Notes: a model not told the origin generated them from the letters alone. A stretch of DNA of 64,000 bases from Melioribacteraceae bacterium (GCA_021739765.1 JAIPBD010000011.1:80370-144369); one strand, 5' to 3'; positions 38,401-47,836 are shown, counted from the stretch's first letter. A program made the numbers and translations.

Positions 38401-39944
38401 TCCTGAAAAGTAATTCTACCTTGTGAAGCGACAAATGCCTCATTAATACTTCCGTTTAAGAAAATGTCAAAATCGTTTTTGAAAAGATCGACTTTAAGTG
38501 ATAAATCTGAAAGGTCATATCCATTAATTCTTGAGTTCTTTGTGTTAAAAGTCAAATTAGAATTCAGATCGGAGGGCGTTGTACCTGTGCCTTTAAGCGT
38601 AATGCCGGAAGTTAACCTGGAGTCAATACCGATAAATTTTTTTAAATCAATATCTTTTGTATCGGCTACAATATCATATTGAATTGGTTCCGCCTCAAAA
38701 TTTAAGTTTGCCTTCGCGTCAATTTTCCCTTTAGATGTATTGGCAATTATCTCGGCATAGAAGTTTGATGGTTCCCCTCTGAATATACCTTCGAATGATG
38801 AAAGTTTCAATTTATCATAATCGGGCAAATCCAAGTTAGGAAGCAGTGCTTCGGCATCATCCAATTGTGAAAATCCGTTTTTGAATTTTACATCTAGGAA
38901 TAGATTTTCGGGATCGTGAAGATTTTTCAATTTTCCATTGGCTTCGAGGTGCGTTGAAGAATAATCTAAAACTAAATCAGAAATAAGTAGATCCCCGTAA
39001 TTGCCTGAAGCGTTAAGATCCAAGTTTATTTTCCCCTTGAGAATACTCGTCGCACCAATAAAAGATGAAAGATCATCAAAATCGAAACTATTTGCGGATA
39101 GTTTTAATTCGACAGGATACTTGTCAAATTCAAAGTAATTTATATCCCCAAATAAATTTAATCCATCTACATGAGTTGATAGAGTAAGATTACTTGCGTC
39201 GGTTTCAATTTTAAGTGAACGGATATCAACAAATTCTTCAGTCAAATGAATAAATGTTGAGAAATTCTTTAAGTCAAAAATTCCAAAATTAGGAGATACG
39301 GTTAAAGATTTGAGATCCAACAAATATTCATTTCCCGAAATATCAGCAAGAATAGCGGCTCTCAATCCAAAATTATTGAATTGGAGATTGTCAGGATTCA
39401 ACCTCCGGCTATAAAGTGAATCTTGATAACCAAAAGCTTTTTTAGAAATTGAAATATTTTTAAGATTGAGATCAATTACTTGAATTATATATGAAAAATC
39501 GCCGGATGTTGAATCAGTTTCTTCACCGGGATTGGTCAATTTGTCATAATTCCATACTCCGTCGGAATCTTGATTAAGATTAATATCAAGACCATCAATA
39601 ACGAGAGTTCTCAGGTAAATTTTATTAATCATTAATTGGAGCGGACTTACAACAACTTCGGCTTTATCAAGTGATAGTAGTTTTAAGGAGTCTTGATAAA
39701 TTTTAGTGTCTCGAAGAATGATGGATGTTAAAAGTGTACCTTCAATTTCACCGATCGAAAATGTTCCGTTTATCTCATCATTTACAATCGAAACGATTTG
39801 ATCGCGAACGTAGTTTCTAAATGTAGAGGTTTGAGAAAACCCAAAGAATACCACCAACAGAATTACTGATATTAAAGCTAAGGTTAAAGCACCGTTTATT
39901 ATTTTTCTGAAGATCGTTCTCTTCGTTTTTTCTTTTTCTGCCAA
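35457..39944 (-). CDS. tamB: TamB-like translocation and assembly module protein
   Basis: 1495 residues. One N-terminal membrane anchor (about 15-33, GALTLALISVILLVVFFGF) is followed by AsmA-like FSIGEIEGTLLTSIILRDTK, a very long beta-rich periplasmic stretch, and a C-terminal DUF490-type domain (DPTGVTEPVAIKIVLDSPLS, then ENIRYKIGGTTEVFEN). Its final residues GLKYKFVF end like an outer-membrane signal. Such proteins bridge inner and outer membrane in lipid transport or barrel assembly. No TamA gene is adjacent, although bamA lies about 8 kb upstream. Starts just before hldC ends. Confidence 0.88.
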   Translation of the reverse strand: MAEKEKTKRTIFRKIINGALTLALISVILLVVFFGFSQTSTFRNYVRDQIVSIVNDEINGTFSIGEIEGTLLTSIILRDTKIYQDSLKLLSLDKAEVVVSPLQLMINKIYLRTLVIDGLDINLNQDSDGVWNYDKLTNPGEETDSTSGDFSYIIQVIDLNLKNISISKKAFGYQDSLYSRRLNPDNLQFNNFGLRAAILADISGNEYLLDLKSLTVSPNFGIFDLKNFSTFIHLTEEFVDIRSLKIETDASNLTLSTHVDGLNLFGDINYFEFDKYPVELKLSANSFDFDDLSSFIGATSILKGKINLDLNASGNYGDLLISDLVLDYSSTHLEANGKLKNLHDPENLFLDVKFKNGFSQLDDAEALLPNLDLPDYDKLKLSSFEGIFRGEPSNFYAEIIANTSKGKIDAKANLNFEAEPIQYDIVADTKDIDLKKFIGIDSRLTSGITLKGTGTTPSDLNSNLTFNTKNSRINGYDLSDLSLKVDLFKNDFDIFLNGSINEAFVASQGRITFQDNNPPKYFLEGNINGLDLAKFNHDSTSATDLNFQYVLNGKDFDLDEITGDYSLLLTTSFIRDQLIEESRLDFKLNKDSTGNRSITVSSDFMDLELDGEFSLKDAIEIISYQSTSIGEIITKKIEELNPLSIIEEESLVVEAEIEIPEYAYDDLNLDYSFEFKNIDLIAQLLDEQFLDISGAGEGSISNDADNFKVSSEINLNYFINRDEDSQFYLSDVLVDINFTRDNNSNSFDNLFGIFSLDGKRFYTGTELSDIEADLIFTESNIYYNASLNVDSLFTTSFDGIIGMKPAEQEIVFENLLLNYKNMNWEIREPVKLFFNSDYLNLTGLKLFNKNSSIEFGGKLQSSGEQDIFIHAQNMRGDIFANYALNDPNSELIADIEFLTTIKGNLSDPLIVGNTSIKDLTISETNLGDLTGDINYSDKTLIVDINFLQNAENLKDTLLNISGSFPIDLRFTDAGERLINDREIQAKMFSNNFDVTVFGNVLPVIKNQKGKLFADVDIKGNYNEIFYDGYLEFKNANFALRSNNLVYSLSTKVLLNRDKLILDQFSMKNAGGSLLTGELKGTGFVELEGFKPQKAELKFTGDIGLLGPSSRTSKSTLFGDLLIGSQDSWDLTYQNNKWNFAGQVLLKNTNVSFIADQNEYSSTNNKITYRIVGDTTKVDKEEKRFQTFLESTTVSGKKSSTNASQIFDYDLGIKIQNIANIQFIFSQLANQRLYVEATGDLNYETVNGQTLAQGEFILLPGSKLEFFKSFDAEGTIRFESNLTDPYLDIVATYQNDYIDPTDPTGVTEPVAIKIVLDSPLSGLGQQLANNPENIQVLKGARNIQDGVVDNRYDAADALSFILVGKFKDDLTASDKTSAAVQTSALSNTATSLLGSVLTNFVNSAVGDVVNNIQLSNSNKSGTERVKFNVSGRIENIRYKIGGTTEVFENIDKADLKLEYIFSPNFLIRLERKDPVIQTYGIEEKISELGLKYKFVF

Positions 39945-39946
39945 TT

Positions 39947-40429
39947 TTAATCTTTGTAAGTCTCAAGGATTTTTTCAATTATTTGAGATGTGGATTGATT
40001 AGTTACGAACTCTATTGTTTTTACTTCACCGCCATTTTCTTCAACAATATCTTTACCGACAATATTATCAAGATTCCAATCCGCACCTTTAATTAAGACA
40101 TTTGGGATGAGTTTAGCAATGACATTATGGGGTGTTTCCTCATCAAAAAAGGTAACATAATCAACAGGTTTAAGATTTGCCATGATAAATGCTCGTTGAT
40201 TTTCGGGCACAACGGGGCGATTTTCACCTTTTATTCTTTTTACGGATGCGTCAGTATTTAATGCAACAACTAAAACATCGCCGGCATTCTTTGCTTTAAT
40301 TAAATAATCTACATGTCCGGCGTGTAAAATATCAAAACAGCCGTTTGTGAAAACTACTTTTTTATTAGCTTTTTTTAATTGCTGAATAATTATTGATAAT
40401 TCTTCGACTGATTTAATATTATTCATCAT
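39947..40429 (-). CDS. hldC: D-glycero-beta-D-manno-heptose 1-phosphate adenylyltransferase
   Basis: A 160-residue nucleotidyltransferase, corresponding to the C-terminal half of E. coli HldE (RfaE2). Motif KVVFTNGCFDILHAGHVDYL has the HxGH ATP site. KRIKGENRPVVPENQRAFIM and VLIKGADWNLDNIVG follow. It makes ADP-heptose for the LPS core. Start ATG 40429 (or the adjacent ATG 40426) overlaps hldA by 11 or 8 nt, so the two steps are translationally coupled rather than fused. Confidence 0.95.
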   Translation of the reverse strand: MMNNIKSVEELSIIIQQLKKANKKVVFTNGCFDILHAGHVDYLIKAKNAGDVLVVALNTDASVKRIKGENRPVVPENQRAFIMANLKPVDYVTFFDEETPHNVIAKLIPNVLIKGADWNLDNIVGKDIVEENGGEVKTIEFVTNQSTSQIIEKILETYKD

Positions 40430-41417
40430 TCGCTTCTAATACTTTATCAAATAATTTTTCTTTCTCGATAGGTATAATTCCAACTTCTTCACAAACAATT
40501 CCCGCTGCATAATTCGCAAGATAAGTGGCTTCTTCGATTGTTGCACCTGCAGATAACGCAATTGTTAGAGTCGAAATAACAGTATCTCCGGCACCAGAAA
40601 CATCAGCTACATTTCGGGCTTTTGTCGGAATCGTTTTTTCTGGTTCGCCATCCTTAAATAAAGCTATACCTTCCGAGCCGAGAGTAAGCAGCAAATATTT
40701 AGGATTAAGCTTTTCTTTTAATCTGTTGCCAGCGTTAAGAATTTGCTCCTGCGTTTTTATCCTCATTCCCAAAGCGTCTTCCGATTCTTTCCGGTTTGGC
40801 TTAAATACCGTAACATTTTTGAATTCATAAAAGTTGTGAAATTTGGGATCGACGGTTATAATCTTGTTATTATTATTGGCGATCGCAATAATTTCATTGA
40901 TTAATTCTTTACTGAGCACTCCCTTGTTATAATCCTGTAAAATAAACGCATCAATCTTGTCAATTTTCGAACGAATTAGATTTAGAACTTCATCGGCCGT
41001 TTTTTTCTGAATGTTGGATTTACTCTCTTTGTCCAATCTTACCACGTGCTGCCCGTCAGCAATTACTCTGAACTTAGAAGTTGTCGGACGACCATCCTCC
41101 TTAATAATACCTTCCGGATTAATTCCGGATTCGAACATAAGTGAAGCGAATATTTCACCATCACTGTCATTACCAATTACACCAATTGGTAATGGGTTAC
41201 CAGATAGAGTGAGAATATTATAGGCGCAGTTTGCAGCTCCGCCGAATCTGAAAAATTCCTTTTCAACTTCTACGACAGGGACCGGTGCTTCGGGTGAAAT
41301 TCGGTTAACATCGCCCCAAATATATCCATCGAGCATCATGTCGCCAATTATTGCGATGGTTTTTCCTTCGAAATTCCTTCCTAATTCTTCAAGCCGTTCT
41401 TTCGTGAAATTAATCAA
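40419..41417 (-). CDS. hldA: Heptose 7-phosphate kinase (PfkB family)
   Basis: 332 residues, the kinase half of HldE. Motifs: IGDMMLDGYIWGDVNRISPE, FFRFGGAANCAYNI, and the catalytic loop VADVSGAGDTVISTL. It phosphorylates D-glycero-D-manno-heptose 7-phosphate at C1. Start codon TTG 41417 overlaps the preceding stop as TTGA; no ATG suits the conserved N-terminus better. Confidence 0.95.
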   Translation of the reverse strand: MINFTKERLEELGRNFEGKTIAIIGDMMLDGYIWGDVNRISPEAPVPVVEVEKEFFRFGGAANCAYNILTLSGNPLPIGVIGNDSDGEIFASLMFESGINPEGIIKEDGRPTTSKFRVIADGQHVVRLDKESKSNIQKKTADEVLNLIRSKIDKIDAFILQDYNKGVLSKELINEIIAIANNNNKIITVDPKFHNFYEFKNVTVFKPNRKESEDALGMRIKTQEQILNAGNRLKEKLNPKYLLLTLGSEGIALFKDGEPEKTIPTKARNVADVSGAGDTVISTLTIALSAGATIEEATYLANYAAGIVCEEVGIIPIEKEKLFDKVLEANDE

Positions 41418-42487
41418 TGAATTGCCCCAAAGTTTGCAAAGTCGTTATGTAAATCTAATCTTAAAACTCCCGATTTCGTTCCAAACCACATATCTTTTCC
41501 ATCATAAAACATAGTAAATACAGTTTGAGGAAGAAAATCAAAGTATAACATTTCTGCTTTTTCTGTTACTCTGTCAATTATCGCAATCCCTCTTCCGAAT
41601 GGCTCCGCAGTCGCACGATCAAACTGATATAATCCTGCCCAAATATATTTCCCTGTCATTTCAAGACAGTAAATTCCATTTCCCGAGAGCCCATTTCTGG
41701 TTGAAAATTTGTACCAATCATTCTTGCGGTTATATTTGAAAAGTCCGCCGATATTATAATCCGGATTGTCTGAAGTGATAAATTCATCCAGTCCGATCCA
41801 TACACTTTCTTGCTCGAACAAAATTGAAGTGACAGAAACTTTTTCACCTTCGGCATTAAAGTAGTTCAAACTGTTATCGAAAAATGTAGTTGCCCCTTCG
41901 GATTCAATGTCTTTCCTTTTATCATATCGATGTAATCCGGCTTCAGTTCCAAACCAAACCAAGCTATCCGCGTCAACCGCAATCGAAATAATTGTATTTG
42001 ATTTAATATCTCCATCAACCGTTAAATCATAATCATAAAATCGTCTTTTCCTGATCTCATATTTTGAAAGATATTTAAATCTTCCGATCCACAAAGCGTC
42101 TTCATATTTGTCATACGCTATAGAACGAATCCAATTGCTTAATTGACCTCCTTTACCAAATTTTCTTTTTTGCCAATTTTCTGATCTTTTACTCATTATA
42201 AATAATCCGTCGGTCGAACCGGCAAAAATAAATTCTTTACTCGACGCAAGCGAATAGAAAAAGTCGTGGTTTAGGTTTCCTGAATTTGTTGAAAAGTTTG
42301 CCCAGTTATCAGTAGCGGGTTCATATTTAAATATTCCTTGCCCTCTGGTCGCGATCCAAACAACACCGTCATCTCCATGAATGTCGGTAATTTCTATTCC
42401 TTCAAGATATTTTTCATAACTTGCTTCCTGAGCGAGGAGAGTAGAAAATGATAAGAATAGAATAATTTTTAATAAATAGAATTTCAT
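41414..42487 (-). CDS. Secreted beta-propeller protein (Reg_prop-like repeats)
   Basis: 357 residues from ATG 42487, chosen because it starts a signal peptide (MKFYLLKIILFLSFSTLLAQ) 8 nt after the panB stop; an earlier in-frame ATG (42514) would overlap panB. Repeats such as GVVWIATRGQGIFKYEPATD, LWIGRFKYLSKYEI, LVWFGTEAGLHRYD and MWFGTKSGVLRLD match two-component-regulator propeller blades, about six in number. No kinase or effector domain is attached. It is probably periplasmic or outer-membrane associated; ligand unknown. It sits inside the envelope operon between panB and hldA. Confidence 0.82.
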   Translation of the reverse strand: MKFYLLKIILFLSFSTLLAQEASYEKYLEGIEITDIHGDDGVVWIATRGQGIFKYEPATDNWANFSTNSGNLNHDFFYSLASSKEFIFAGSTDGLFIMSKRSENWQKRKFGKGGQLSNWIRSIAYDKYEDALWIGRFKYLSKYEIRKRRFYDYDLTVDGDIKSNTIISIAVDADSLVWFGTEAGLHRYDKRKDIESEGATTFFDNSLNYFNAEGEKVSVTSILFEQESVWIGLDEFITSDNPDYNIGGLFKYNRKNDWYKFSTRNGLSGNGIYCLEMTGKYIWAGLYQFDRATAEPFGRGIAIIDRVTEKAEMLYFDFLPQTVFTMFYDGKDMWFGTKSGVLRLDLHNDFANFGAIH

Positions 42488-42494
42488 AGTAAGA

Positions 42495-43310
42495 TTAGTA
42501 GCTTTCGGATTCATTTGGAAATGAGGATGACCTTACATCTTCGATATACGACTTAACGGCTGATGATATATGGTCCGCCAGATTGTTGTATCTTCGCACG
42601 AATCTTGGATTAAAATCTGTGGATAATCCAAGCATATCATTTATTACCAAAATTTGTCCGTCACAGAACGGTCCGGCACCTATTCCGATCGTAGGAATAT
42701 TAATCGATTCCGTGATATTTTTTGCAAGTTCGGCTGGCACCTTTTCAATCACAAGGGCAAAAACGCCGGCTTCTTCCAAAATTTTGGCATCCTTTAAAAT
42801 TTCGTTTGCTTCTTCTTCATTGGTTCCACGAGCTTTGTAACTTCCGAATTTGTGAATACTTTGAGGAACTAAACCAATATGTCCCATAACGGGAATTCCG
42901 TATCCGGTTATTTTATTAATAGTTTCGGCCATTCTTTCGCCGCCCTCGAGTTTTACCGCGCCTGCATGAGTTTCCTTTAGTATCCTGCCGGCATTTCGAA
43001 ATGCTTCGTCCATATTAGTTTCGTAAGTCATAAATGGCATATCAACAACGAGCATCGCGCGATTTATTCCTTTTGCTACGGCTTTTGTATGGTAAATCAT
43101 TTCGTCCAAAGTAACCGGGAGGGTAGTGTCATTTCCTTGAAAAACGTTACTGACGGAATCACCGACGAGTATTAAATCTATGCCCGCACTATCAACTAAA
43201 TTGGCGGTCGTGTAATCATAGGCGGTTAGAGCACTTATCTTTTTATTCTTTGCCTTCATTAATTGAAGAGCTTTGGTGGTAACTTTTGTAAATTCTTTAT
43301 GTGTACTCAT
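42495..43310 (-). CDS. panB: 3-methyl-2-oxobutanoate hydroxymethyltransferase
   Basis: First step of the pantothenate branch: adds a hydroxymethyl group from methylene-THF to alpha-ketoisovalerate. 271 residues with [40 protein letters not shown] (Mg-binding Asp) and [33 protein letters not shown] is typical near the end. ATGA overlap of 4 nt with the upstream lipoate-pathway gene. Confidence 0.97.
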   Translation of the reverse strand: MSTHKEFTKVTTKALQLMKAKNKKISALTAYDYTTANLVDSAGIDLILVGDSVSNVFQGNDTTLPVTLDEMIYHTKAVAKGINRAMLVVDMPFMTYETNMDEAFRNAGRILKETHAGAVKLEGGERMAETINKITGYGIPVMGHIGLVPQSIHKFGSYKARGTNEEEANEILKDAKILEEAGVFALVIEKVPAELAKNITESINIPTIGIGAGPFCDGQILVINDMLGLSTDFNPRFVRRYNNLADHISSAVKSYIEDVRSSSFPNESESY

Positions 43311-44053
43311 AAATGCGGAATTTCCTCGTTTTCAAATTGAATACCGAAGTATTCCTGAACTCCTACTACTAAACAATTACCAAGTTCTTCATAGTCAATT
43401 TTCTCTGATGTAATGTCTTCGATAGAGATTGTTTTTTCAAATAATTCCGATTGAAGTTTTTCTTTTTCGGTATTTTCGATGTTTAAATATCGGGGCAATT
43501 CAAGGTGATTATTACCACAAAGTATTGAACCATGCTGAAGAATAACATTCTGGAATTTACGCTGCGCACTTCCAATTAACTTTTTGTGCTCAAATTTAAC
43601 CTCATTTTTCGCTGTACTCGCAAAACATAAAGATCCTGAAGGTTCCTTCAACAAACGAGAAAAATCCGGTTGTATGTCTTCCATTGATAAGGTGCTGAGT
43701 TTTGAATTATAATTTATCAATCCCTTAATGAGCGCTTCCGATATTTCCAAATAGATTTGCTTCGCACTCTTGCCGATCGAAGTCGGAAGAATAATTGAAT
43801 ATGTCAGTTCTTCGGAATGTAAAATTGCTCTACCTCCGGTCGGACGTTTTACAACTTCAATTCCGTTTGCTTTAGCGAGGCATGAATCAATTTCATCAAA
43901 ATCTTGGTTAAACCCAATCGAGATACAATAAGGGTCCCATCTGTAGAGCCGAAAATAAACTGTATTTTCGTTTAATTCCCTCGCCATTTCCAGATCAAGA
44001 TCCATATTATATTGGCCGGAATTTGCACCCGAATTGATCAGAATCCATTTCAT
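43307..44053 (-). CDS. Lipoate-protein ligase / octanoyltransferase family enzyme (LipM-like)
   Basis: 248 residues of the BPL/LplA/LipB fold: [18 protein letters not shown], then [20 protein letters not shown] (lipoyl/octanoyl site), then [10 protein letters not shown] with the conserved Lys (K158). C143 in GSLCFAST matches the catalytic Cys position of LipM octanoyltransferases, and the protein lacks the long LplA C-terminal domain. I therefore favour octanoyl transfer to lipoyl domains over ATP-dependent lipoate scavenging. Overlaps lpxA by 1 nt and panB by 4 nt. Confidence 0.83.
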   Translation of the reverse strand: MKWILINSGANSGQYNMDLDLEMARELNENTVYFRLYRWDPYCISIGFNQDFDEIDSCLAKANGIEVVKRPTGGRAILHSEELTYSIILPTSIGKSAKQIYLEISEALIKGLINYNSKLSTLSMEDIQPDFSRLLKEPSGSLCFASTAKNEVKFEHKKLIGSAQRKFQNVILQHGSILCGNNHLELPRYLNIENTEKEKLQSELFEKTISIEDITSEKIDYEELGNCLVVGVQEYFGIQFENEEIPHL

Positions 44054-44829
44054 TACTTCAGCAATCCTCTTTTGCTTTCTTCAACGAAAGTAACAATGTT
44101 TTGCACATGTTGGTCGGAATATATTTCATCGTTTCTAATTTGTTCAATTGCTTGAGTTCTATTTAATGCTGACGCATAGAGTAATTTATAAGCTTTTTTT
44201 AGAGCGTTCACTTGATCATTGGTAAAGCCCTTTCGACGGAGGCCGACTAGATTTAATCCTCGAAATTGAGCCGGTTTACCTGCGGCAACTATATAGGGAG
44301 GAGTATCTTGCGGAAGATATGTTCCGGCCCCAACCATTGTATTTTTGCCAACAGTAACAAATTGATGTATCAAAACACCGCCGCCACATATAACATTATC
44401 ATGAATTGAAACATGTCCCGCCAATTCTGTACAGTTTGCTAAAATAACATTATCACCCAGTATACAGTCATGAGCGACATGCGAATACGCCATAAGTAAA
44501 CAATTTTTACCAACTTTAGTATAGCCCAAATCACTGGTACCACGATGTAATGTCGCGAATTCCCTTATTTGGGTTCCTTCACCAACATAAAGCAGACTCG
44601 GTTCGTCCTCAAATTTCAAATCCTGAGGCACATTAGCAACTGATGCTCCTTGATAGACATGAACATTTTTATCGAGACGGGCGCCATCATAAATTACGGC
44701 GTGCGAATCGATTATTGCACCTTCTCCGATTTCGACATCGTCATGAATAATTGAAAATGGTCCGATCTTTACATTTTCTGAAATTTTAGCATACGGACTA
44801 ACAATTGCTGTGGAATGAATATTATTCAT
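44053..44829 (-). CDS. lpxA: UDP-N-acetylglucosamine acyltransferase
   Basis: First enzyme of lipid A synthesis: transfers a 3-hydroxyacyl chain from ACP to UDP-GlcNAc. 258 residues: a left-handed beta-helix of hexapeptide repeats (about 1-185; IHSTAIVSPYAKISENVKIG) with catalytic His in AYSHVAHDCILGD. The C-terminal helices (GLRRKGFTNDQVNALKKAYK) are typical. 11 nt after lpxC-fabZ. Confidence 0.97.
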   Translation of the reverse strand: MNNIHSTAIVSPYAKISENVKIGPFSIIHDDVEIGEGAIIDSHAVIYDGARLDKNVHVYQGASVANVPQDLKFEDEPSLLYVGEGTQIREFATLHRGTSDLGYTKVGKNCLLMAYSHVAHDCILGDNVILANCTELAGHVSIHDNVICGGGVLIHQFVTVGKNTMVGAGTYLPQDTPPYIVAAGKPAQFRGLNLVGLRRKGFTNDQVNALKKAYKLLYASALNRTQAIEQIRNDEIYSDQHVQNIVTFVEESKRGLLK

Positions 44830-44840
44830 GGTGTTGATTC

Positions 44841-46250
44841 CTATTCGGGTTTTTGAGTTGGTTTATCCTGAATACTCGCCATTAATTCTGCTTCAGCCAC
44901 TAATTTATCATCGACATAAGCTTTCCCTGAAAAAACCATCATTTTTTCCCGTTTGCTTATTACTTCGGCTTCCAAAATTAGTTGATCCCCCGGTACAACC
45001 GGTCTCCTAAATCTCGCTTTGTTAATTCCCATAAAGAAAATTAATTTTTCGGCAGGGTTGAGCGAAGAGTTCAGCATTAAAATTCCACCGAGTTGAGCGA
45101 GAGCTTCGATAATAAGCACACCCGGCATAACTCTCTGGCCTTCGAAATGTCCTTGAAAAAACTGCTCATTAAATGTTACACTTTTAATTCCAGTTGCCTT
45201 TTTTTCCATATCAAGATGAACTACCTTATCAACCAGAAGTAAGGGGTAACGATGCGGCAAAATTCTTTGAATTGCCTCAATATCAAAAACAATTCCTTCC
45301 TTTTTGATGAATTGATATTTCTTTTCAAGCTTTTTCTGTTGGTAGAGTTTTCTTATAATTTTTGCAAATTCGATATTCGATTTATGTCCCGGTCGCGCGG
45401 CGAGAATTTGAGCTTTAATCGGAGCGCCGATTAGTGCCAAATCACCAATCATATCAAGTAGTTTGTGCCTGACAGGTTCATTTCGAAAACGAAGAGATTT
45501 ATCATTCAAAAATCCACTTGCACCAACTTTAATCTCTTTTTCGAGCTTCAAATGGGTTTGTAATTTTTTAAGATCGCCGTCATCTAAATCGTGATCAACA
45601 ATAACGACGGCATTATCGAGATCACCGCCTTTTATTAGTCCCTGCGCCGCAAGTTCTTCAACTTCGCTTAGAAAACAGAATGTACGAGAAGGAGCAAATT
45701 CTTTTTCGAACTCACTCATCTCAAATAATCCTGAATGCTGACTTCCAAGAGCTGGATTTTGATAATCAACCATAACGGTTAACCTGTAACCATCTAGAGG
45801 AAGAGCCACAATATCAACTTGATTTTCTTCGTCGGTATAACGAATCGGTTCATCAATTATGATATAATCTTTTGGAGCCTCCTGAGTTACGAATCCCGCC
45901 TCTCTTAATTTTTCAACGAAAGGCATCGAGCTTCCATCAGCAATCGGGGGTTCAATTCCATTTAATTCAATTATTATATTATCAACTTCCATCCCGACAA
46001 TAGCGGCCAAAACGTGTTCAACAGTATGAACCCGGGCTTCACCAACAGCAATCGTAGTTCCTCTTGCGATGTCAACTACGTAATCTGTCGTTGCGGGTAT
46101 TTCAACTCTCTCCGCAAGATCTGTACGGATAAATTTAATACCGTATTTTTCCGGCGCCGGTTTGAATGTCATTGTGCAAGATGTGCCTGTATGTAATCCA
46201 ATTCCGGAAATTGAAACCGGTTTGGCAATGGTTCGTTGCTGAGCAAGCAT
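44841..46250 (-). CDS. lpxC-fabZ: Bifunctional UDP-3-O-acyl-GlcNAc deacetylase / 3-hydroxyacyl-ACP dehydratase
   Basis: 469 residues, a natural fusion. The LpxC part (about 1-305) has zinc ligands H79 in HTVEHVLAA, H262 and D266 in RHKLLDMIGD, and H289 in ARPGHKSN. The FabZ part (about 320-465) has catalytic H333 in LPHRYPLLLVDKV and E382 in PGVLIIEALAQLGG. It commits lipid A synthesis and also dehydrates the same hydroxyacyl-ACP pool toward fatty acids, so one chain holds both competing branches. This fusion is known from Bacteroidetes/Chlorobi. Confidence 0.97.
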   Translation of the reverse strand: MLAQQRTIAKPVSISGIGLHTGTSCTMTFKPAPEKYGIKFIRTDLAERVEIPATTDYVVDIARGTTIAVGEARVHTVEHVLAAIVGMEVDNIIIELNGIEPPIADGSSMPFVEKLREAGFVTQEAPKDYIIIDEPIRYTDEENQVDIVALPLDGYRLTVMVDYQNPALGSQHSGLFEMSEFEKEFAPSRTFCFLSEVEELAAQGLIKGGDLDNAVVIVDHDLDDGDLKKLQTHLKLEKEIKVGASGFLNDKSLRFRNEPVRHKLLDMIGDLALIGAPIKAQILAARPGHKSNIEFAKIIRKLYQQKKLEKKYQFIKKEGIVFDIEAIQRILPHRYPLLLVDKVVHLDMEKKATGIKSVTFNEQFFQGHFEGQRVMPGVLIIEALAQLGGILMLNSSLNPAEKLIFFMGINKARFRRPVVPGDQLILEAEVISKREKMMVFSGKAYVDDKLVAEAELMASIQDKPTQKPE

Positions 46251-46262
46251 TAAGAATATTCC

Positions 46263-47309
46263 TTATTTTTTTTCGTCATTTCCTTTTTCGAATTCAGCAA
46301 TCTTAGCTTCTAATTTTTTTATTCGATCTAAATATGAAGGAAGACTTCTGATGTGAGCTTCTAATCTGAGAGTCTGAGTCATTTCTTTTGCGGGGTATCC
46401 GAAATAATTTCCGGGTTTTGTTATCGATTTCGATACTCCGGACTGCGCCATAATCACAGTGTCGTTTGTAATTTTTAGATGACCGGCTATTCCAACTTGG
46501 CCGGCCAGAATAACTCTTTCACCGACTTCCGTACTTCCGGCAATCCCGGATTGAGATGATATTACCGTATTTTCACCGACAGATACATTGTGTGCAATCT
46601 GAACCAAATTATCCAATTTACATCCTTTTGCAATCACCGTTGAACCGATTGCTGCTCTATCGATGCTACAGTTGGAGCCGATTTCAACATCATCTTTAAT
46701 AACAACATTCCCAATTTGCGGTACTTTCGTATAAACACTATTTTTATCCCGAGTGTAACCAAATCCATCTGATCCAATTACCGACCCCGAATGAATTATA
46801 ACATTGTTGCCGATTTTGGAATCCTCGCGAATTGTAACATTGGGATAAATTAAAACATCCTCTCCGATGTTAACACTATCCAAGATTACGGAATTGTGCA
46901 TAATAACAGAATTATTACCAATGTGTACATTTTCACCAATAATTACATTTTTACCGATCGAAATATTGTCGCCCAAAACTACCGATTCAGAAATTGAAGC
47001 TGAAGCATCAATTCCGGTTAGATTAATTTTATAGGTAAAGTAGTGAATCAATATTTTCTGCAGCGCGAAATTAGGAGATTCACAGACTATATAAGTTATA
47101 TCGTCCCTGCTCTTCTCGAAATCCGGTTTTGTAATAATTATTGATGCTTTTGTAGTGCTGAAATGCTTTTCGTAAGCTGGGAGGTAAAGGAAAGTTAAAT
47201 CACCAGGTTTGGCCTCTTGAATTCTCGCTACATTTTCAAAAAATGCCGCGGAATCACCGAATAATTGGCCGCCGACTAAATCGGCGGCTTGCTTTGCTGT
47301 AATTTTCAT
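46263..47309 (-). CDS. lpxD: UDP-3-O-(3-hydroxyacyl)glucosamine N-acyltransferase
   Basis: Third lipid A step. 348 residues: N-terminal uridine-binding domain (about 1-100; VGGQLFGDSAAFFENVARIQ), hexapeptide-repeat helix (about 100-310; SIGKNVIIGENVHIGNNSVI) with catalytic His in VQIAHNVSVGENTVI, and a C-terminal helix (LPSYLDRIKKLEAKIAEFEK). 12 nt before lpxC-fabZ and 3 nt after the Skp gene. Confidence 0.97.
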   Translation of the reverse strand: MKITAKQAADLVGGQLFGDSAAFFENVARIQEAKPGDLTFLYLPAYEKHFSTTKASIIITKPDFEKSRDDITYIVCESPNFALQKILIHYFTYKINLTGIDASASISESVVLGDNISIGKNVIIGENVHIGNNSVIMHNSVILDSVNIGEDVLIYPNVTIREDSKIGNNVIIHSGSVIGSDGFGYTRDKNSVYTKVPQIGNVVIKDDVEIGSNCSIDRAAIGSTVIAKGCKLDNLVQIAHNVSVGENTVISSQSGIAGSTEVGERVILAGQVGIAGHLKITNDTVIMAQSGVSKSITKPGNYFGYPAKEMTQTLRLEAHIRSLPSYLDRIKKLEAKIAEFEKGNDEKK

Positions 47310-47312
47310 TAA

Positions 47313-47825
47313 TCATCTTAATTTGTCTAATACCAGATTAGTAATATCGTATTCTTCTTTTGCATATAAAAATAAAATATCACCACTTCGATCAAAAACA
47401 AAATCTAATTCTTCTTCTTCGGCAACTTCTTGGATTGCATTAAAAATCAAATTTTGCAAAGGTTTCATCAACTCTTCTTGCTTTTTAAATAACTCGCCAT
47501 TCACACCAAATTTTTGTTGGCGGAATTTCGTTATTTCTTGCTCAAGCTGAATTATTTCCTTTTCCATTTCAATTCGTTTCGGTTCCGTCAGAATAAGTTT
47601 TCGTTTTTCGTACTCATCTTCCATCTTTTTCATATCGGCTTCCTGCTTGCGAATCTCTTCATTCCACTCTTGAATAATCGCATCCAACCGCTGCTGAGTA
47701 TCTTGATAATCGGGAATCTGTTTCATAATCGTATCGGAATCAACATATCCGATTTGTATTTGTCCATAAATTTGAGAGGAAACAAAACACAATGTAAACA
47801 GAAAAATTAATTTTGCCTGACGCAT
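47313..47825 (-). CDS. Skp/OmpH periplasmic chaperone (copy 1)
   Basis: 170 residues with a signal peptide ending near SSQIYG, then IQIGYVDSDTIMKQIPDYQD. A long charged coiled coil (about 45-125) forms the tentacle; the C-terminus has DFVFDRSGDILFLYAKEEYD and LVLDKLR. It carries unfolded outer-membrane proteins to BamA. Tandem with a second copy, 11 nt apart. Confidence 0.9.
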   Translation of the reverse strand: MRQAKLIFLFTLCFVSSQIYGQIQIGYVDSDTIMKQIPDYQDTQQRLDAIIQEWNEEIRKQEADMKKMEDEYEKRKLILTEPKRIEMEKEIIQLEQEITKFRQQKFGVNGELFKKQEELMKPLQNLIFNAIQEVAEEEELDFVFDRSGDILFLYAKEEYDITNLVLDKLR

Positions 47826-47836
47826 AAACAGACCTC

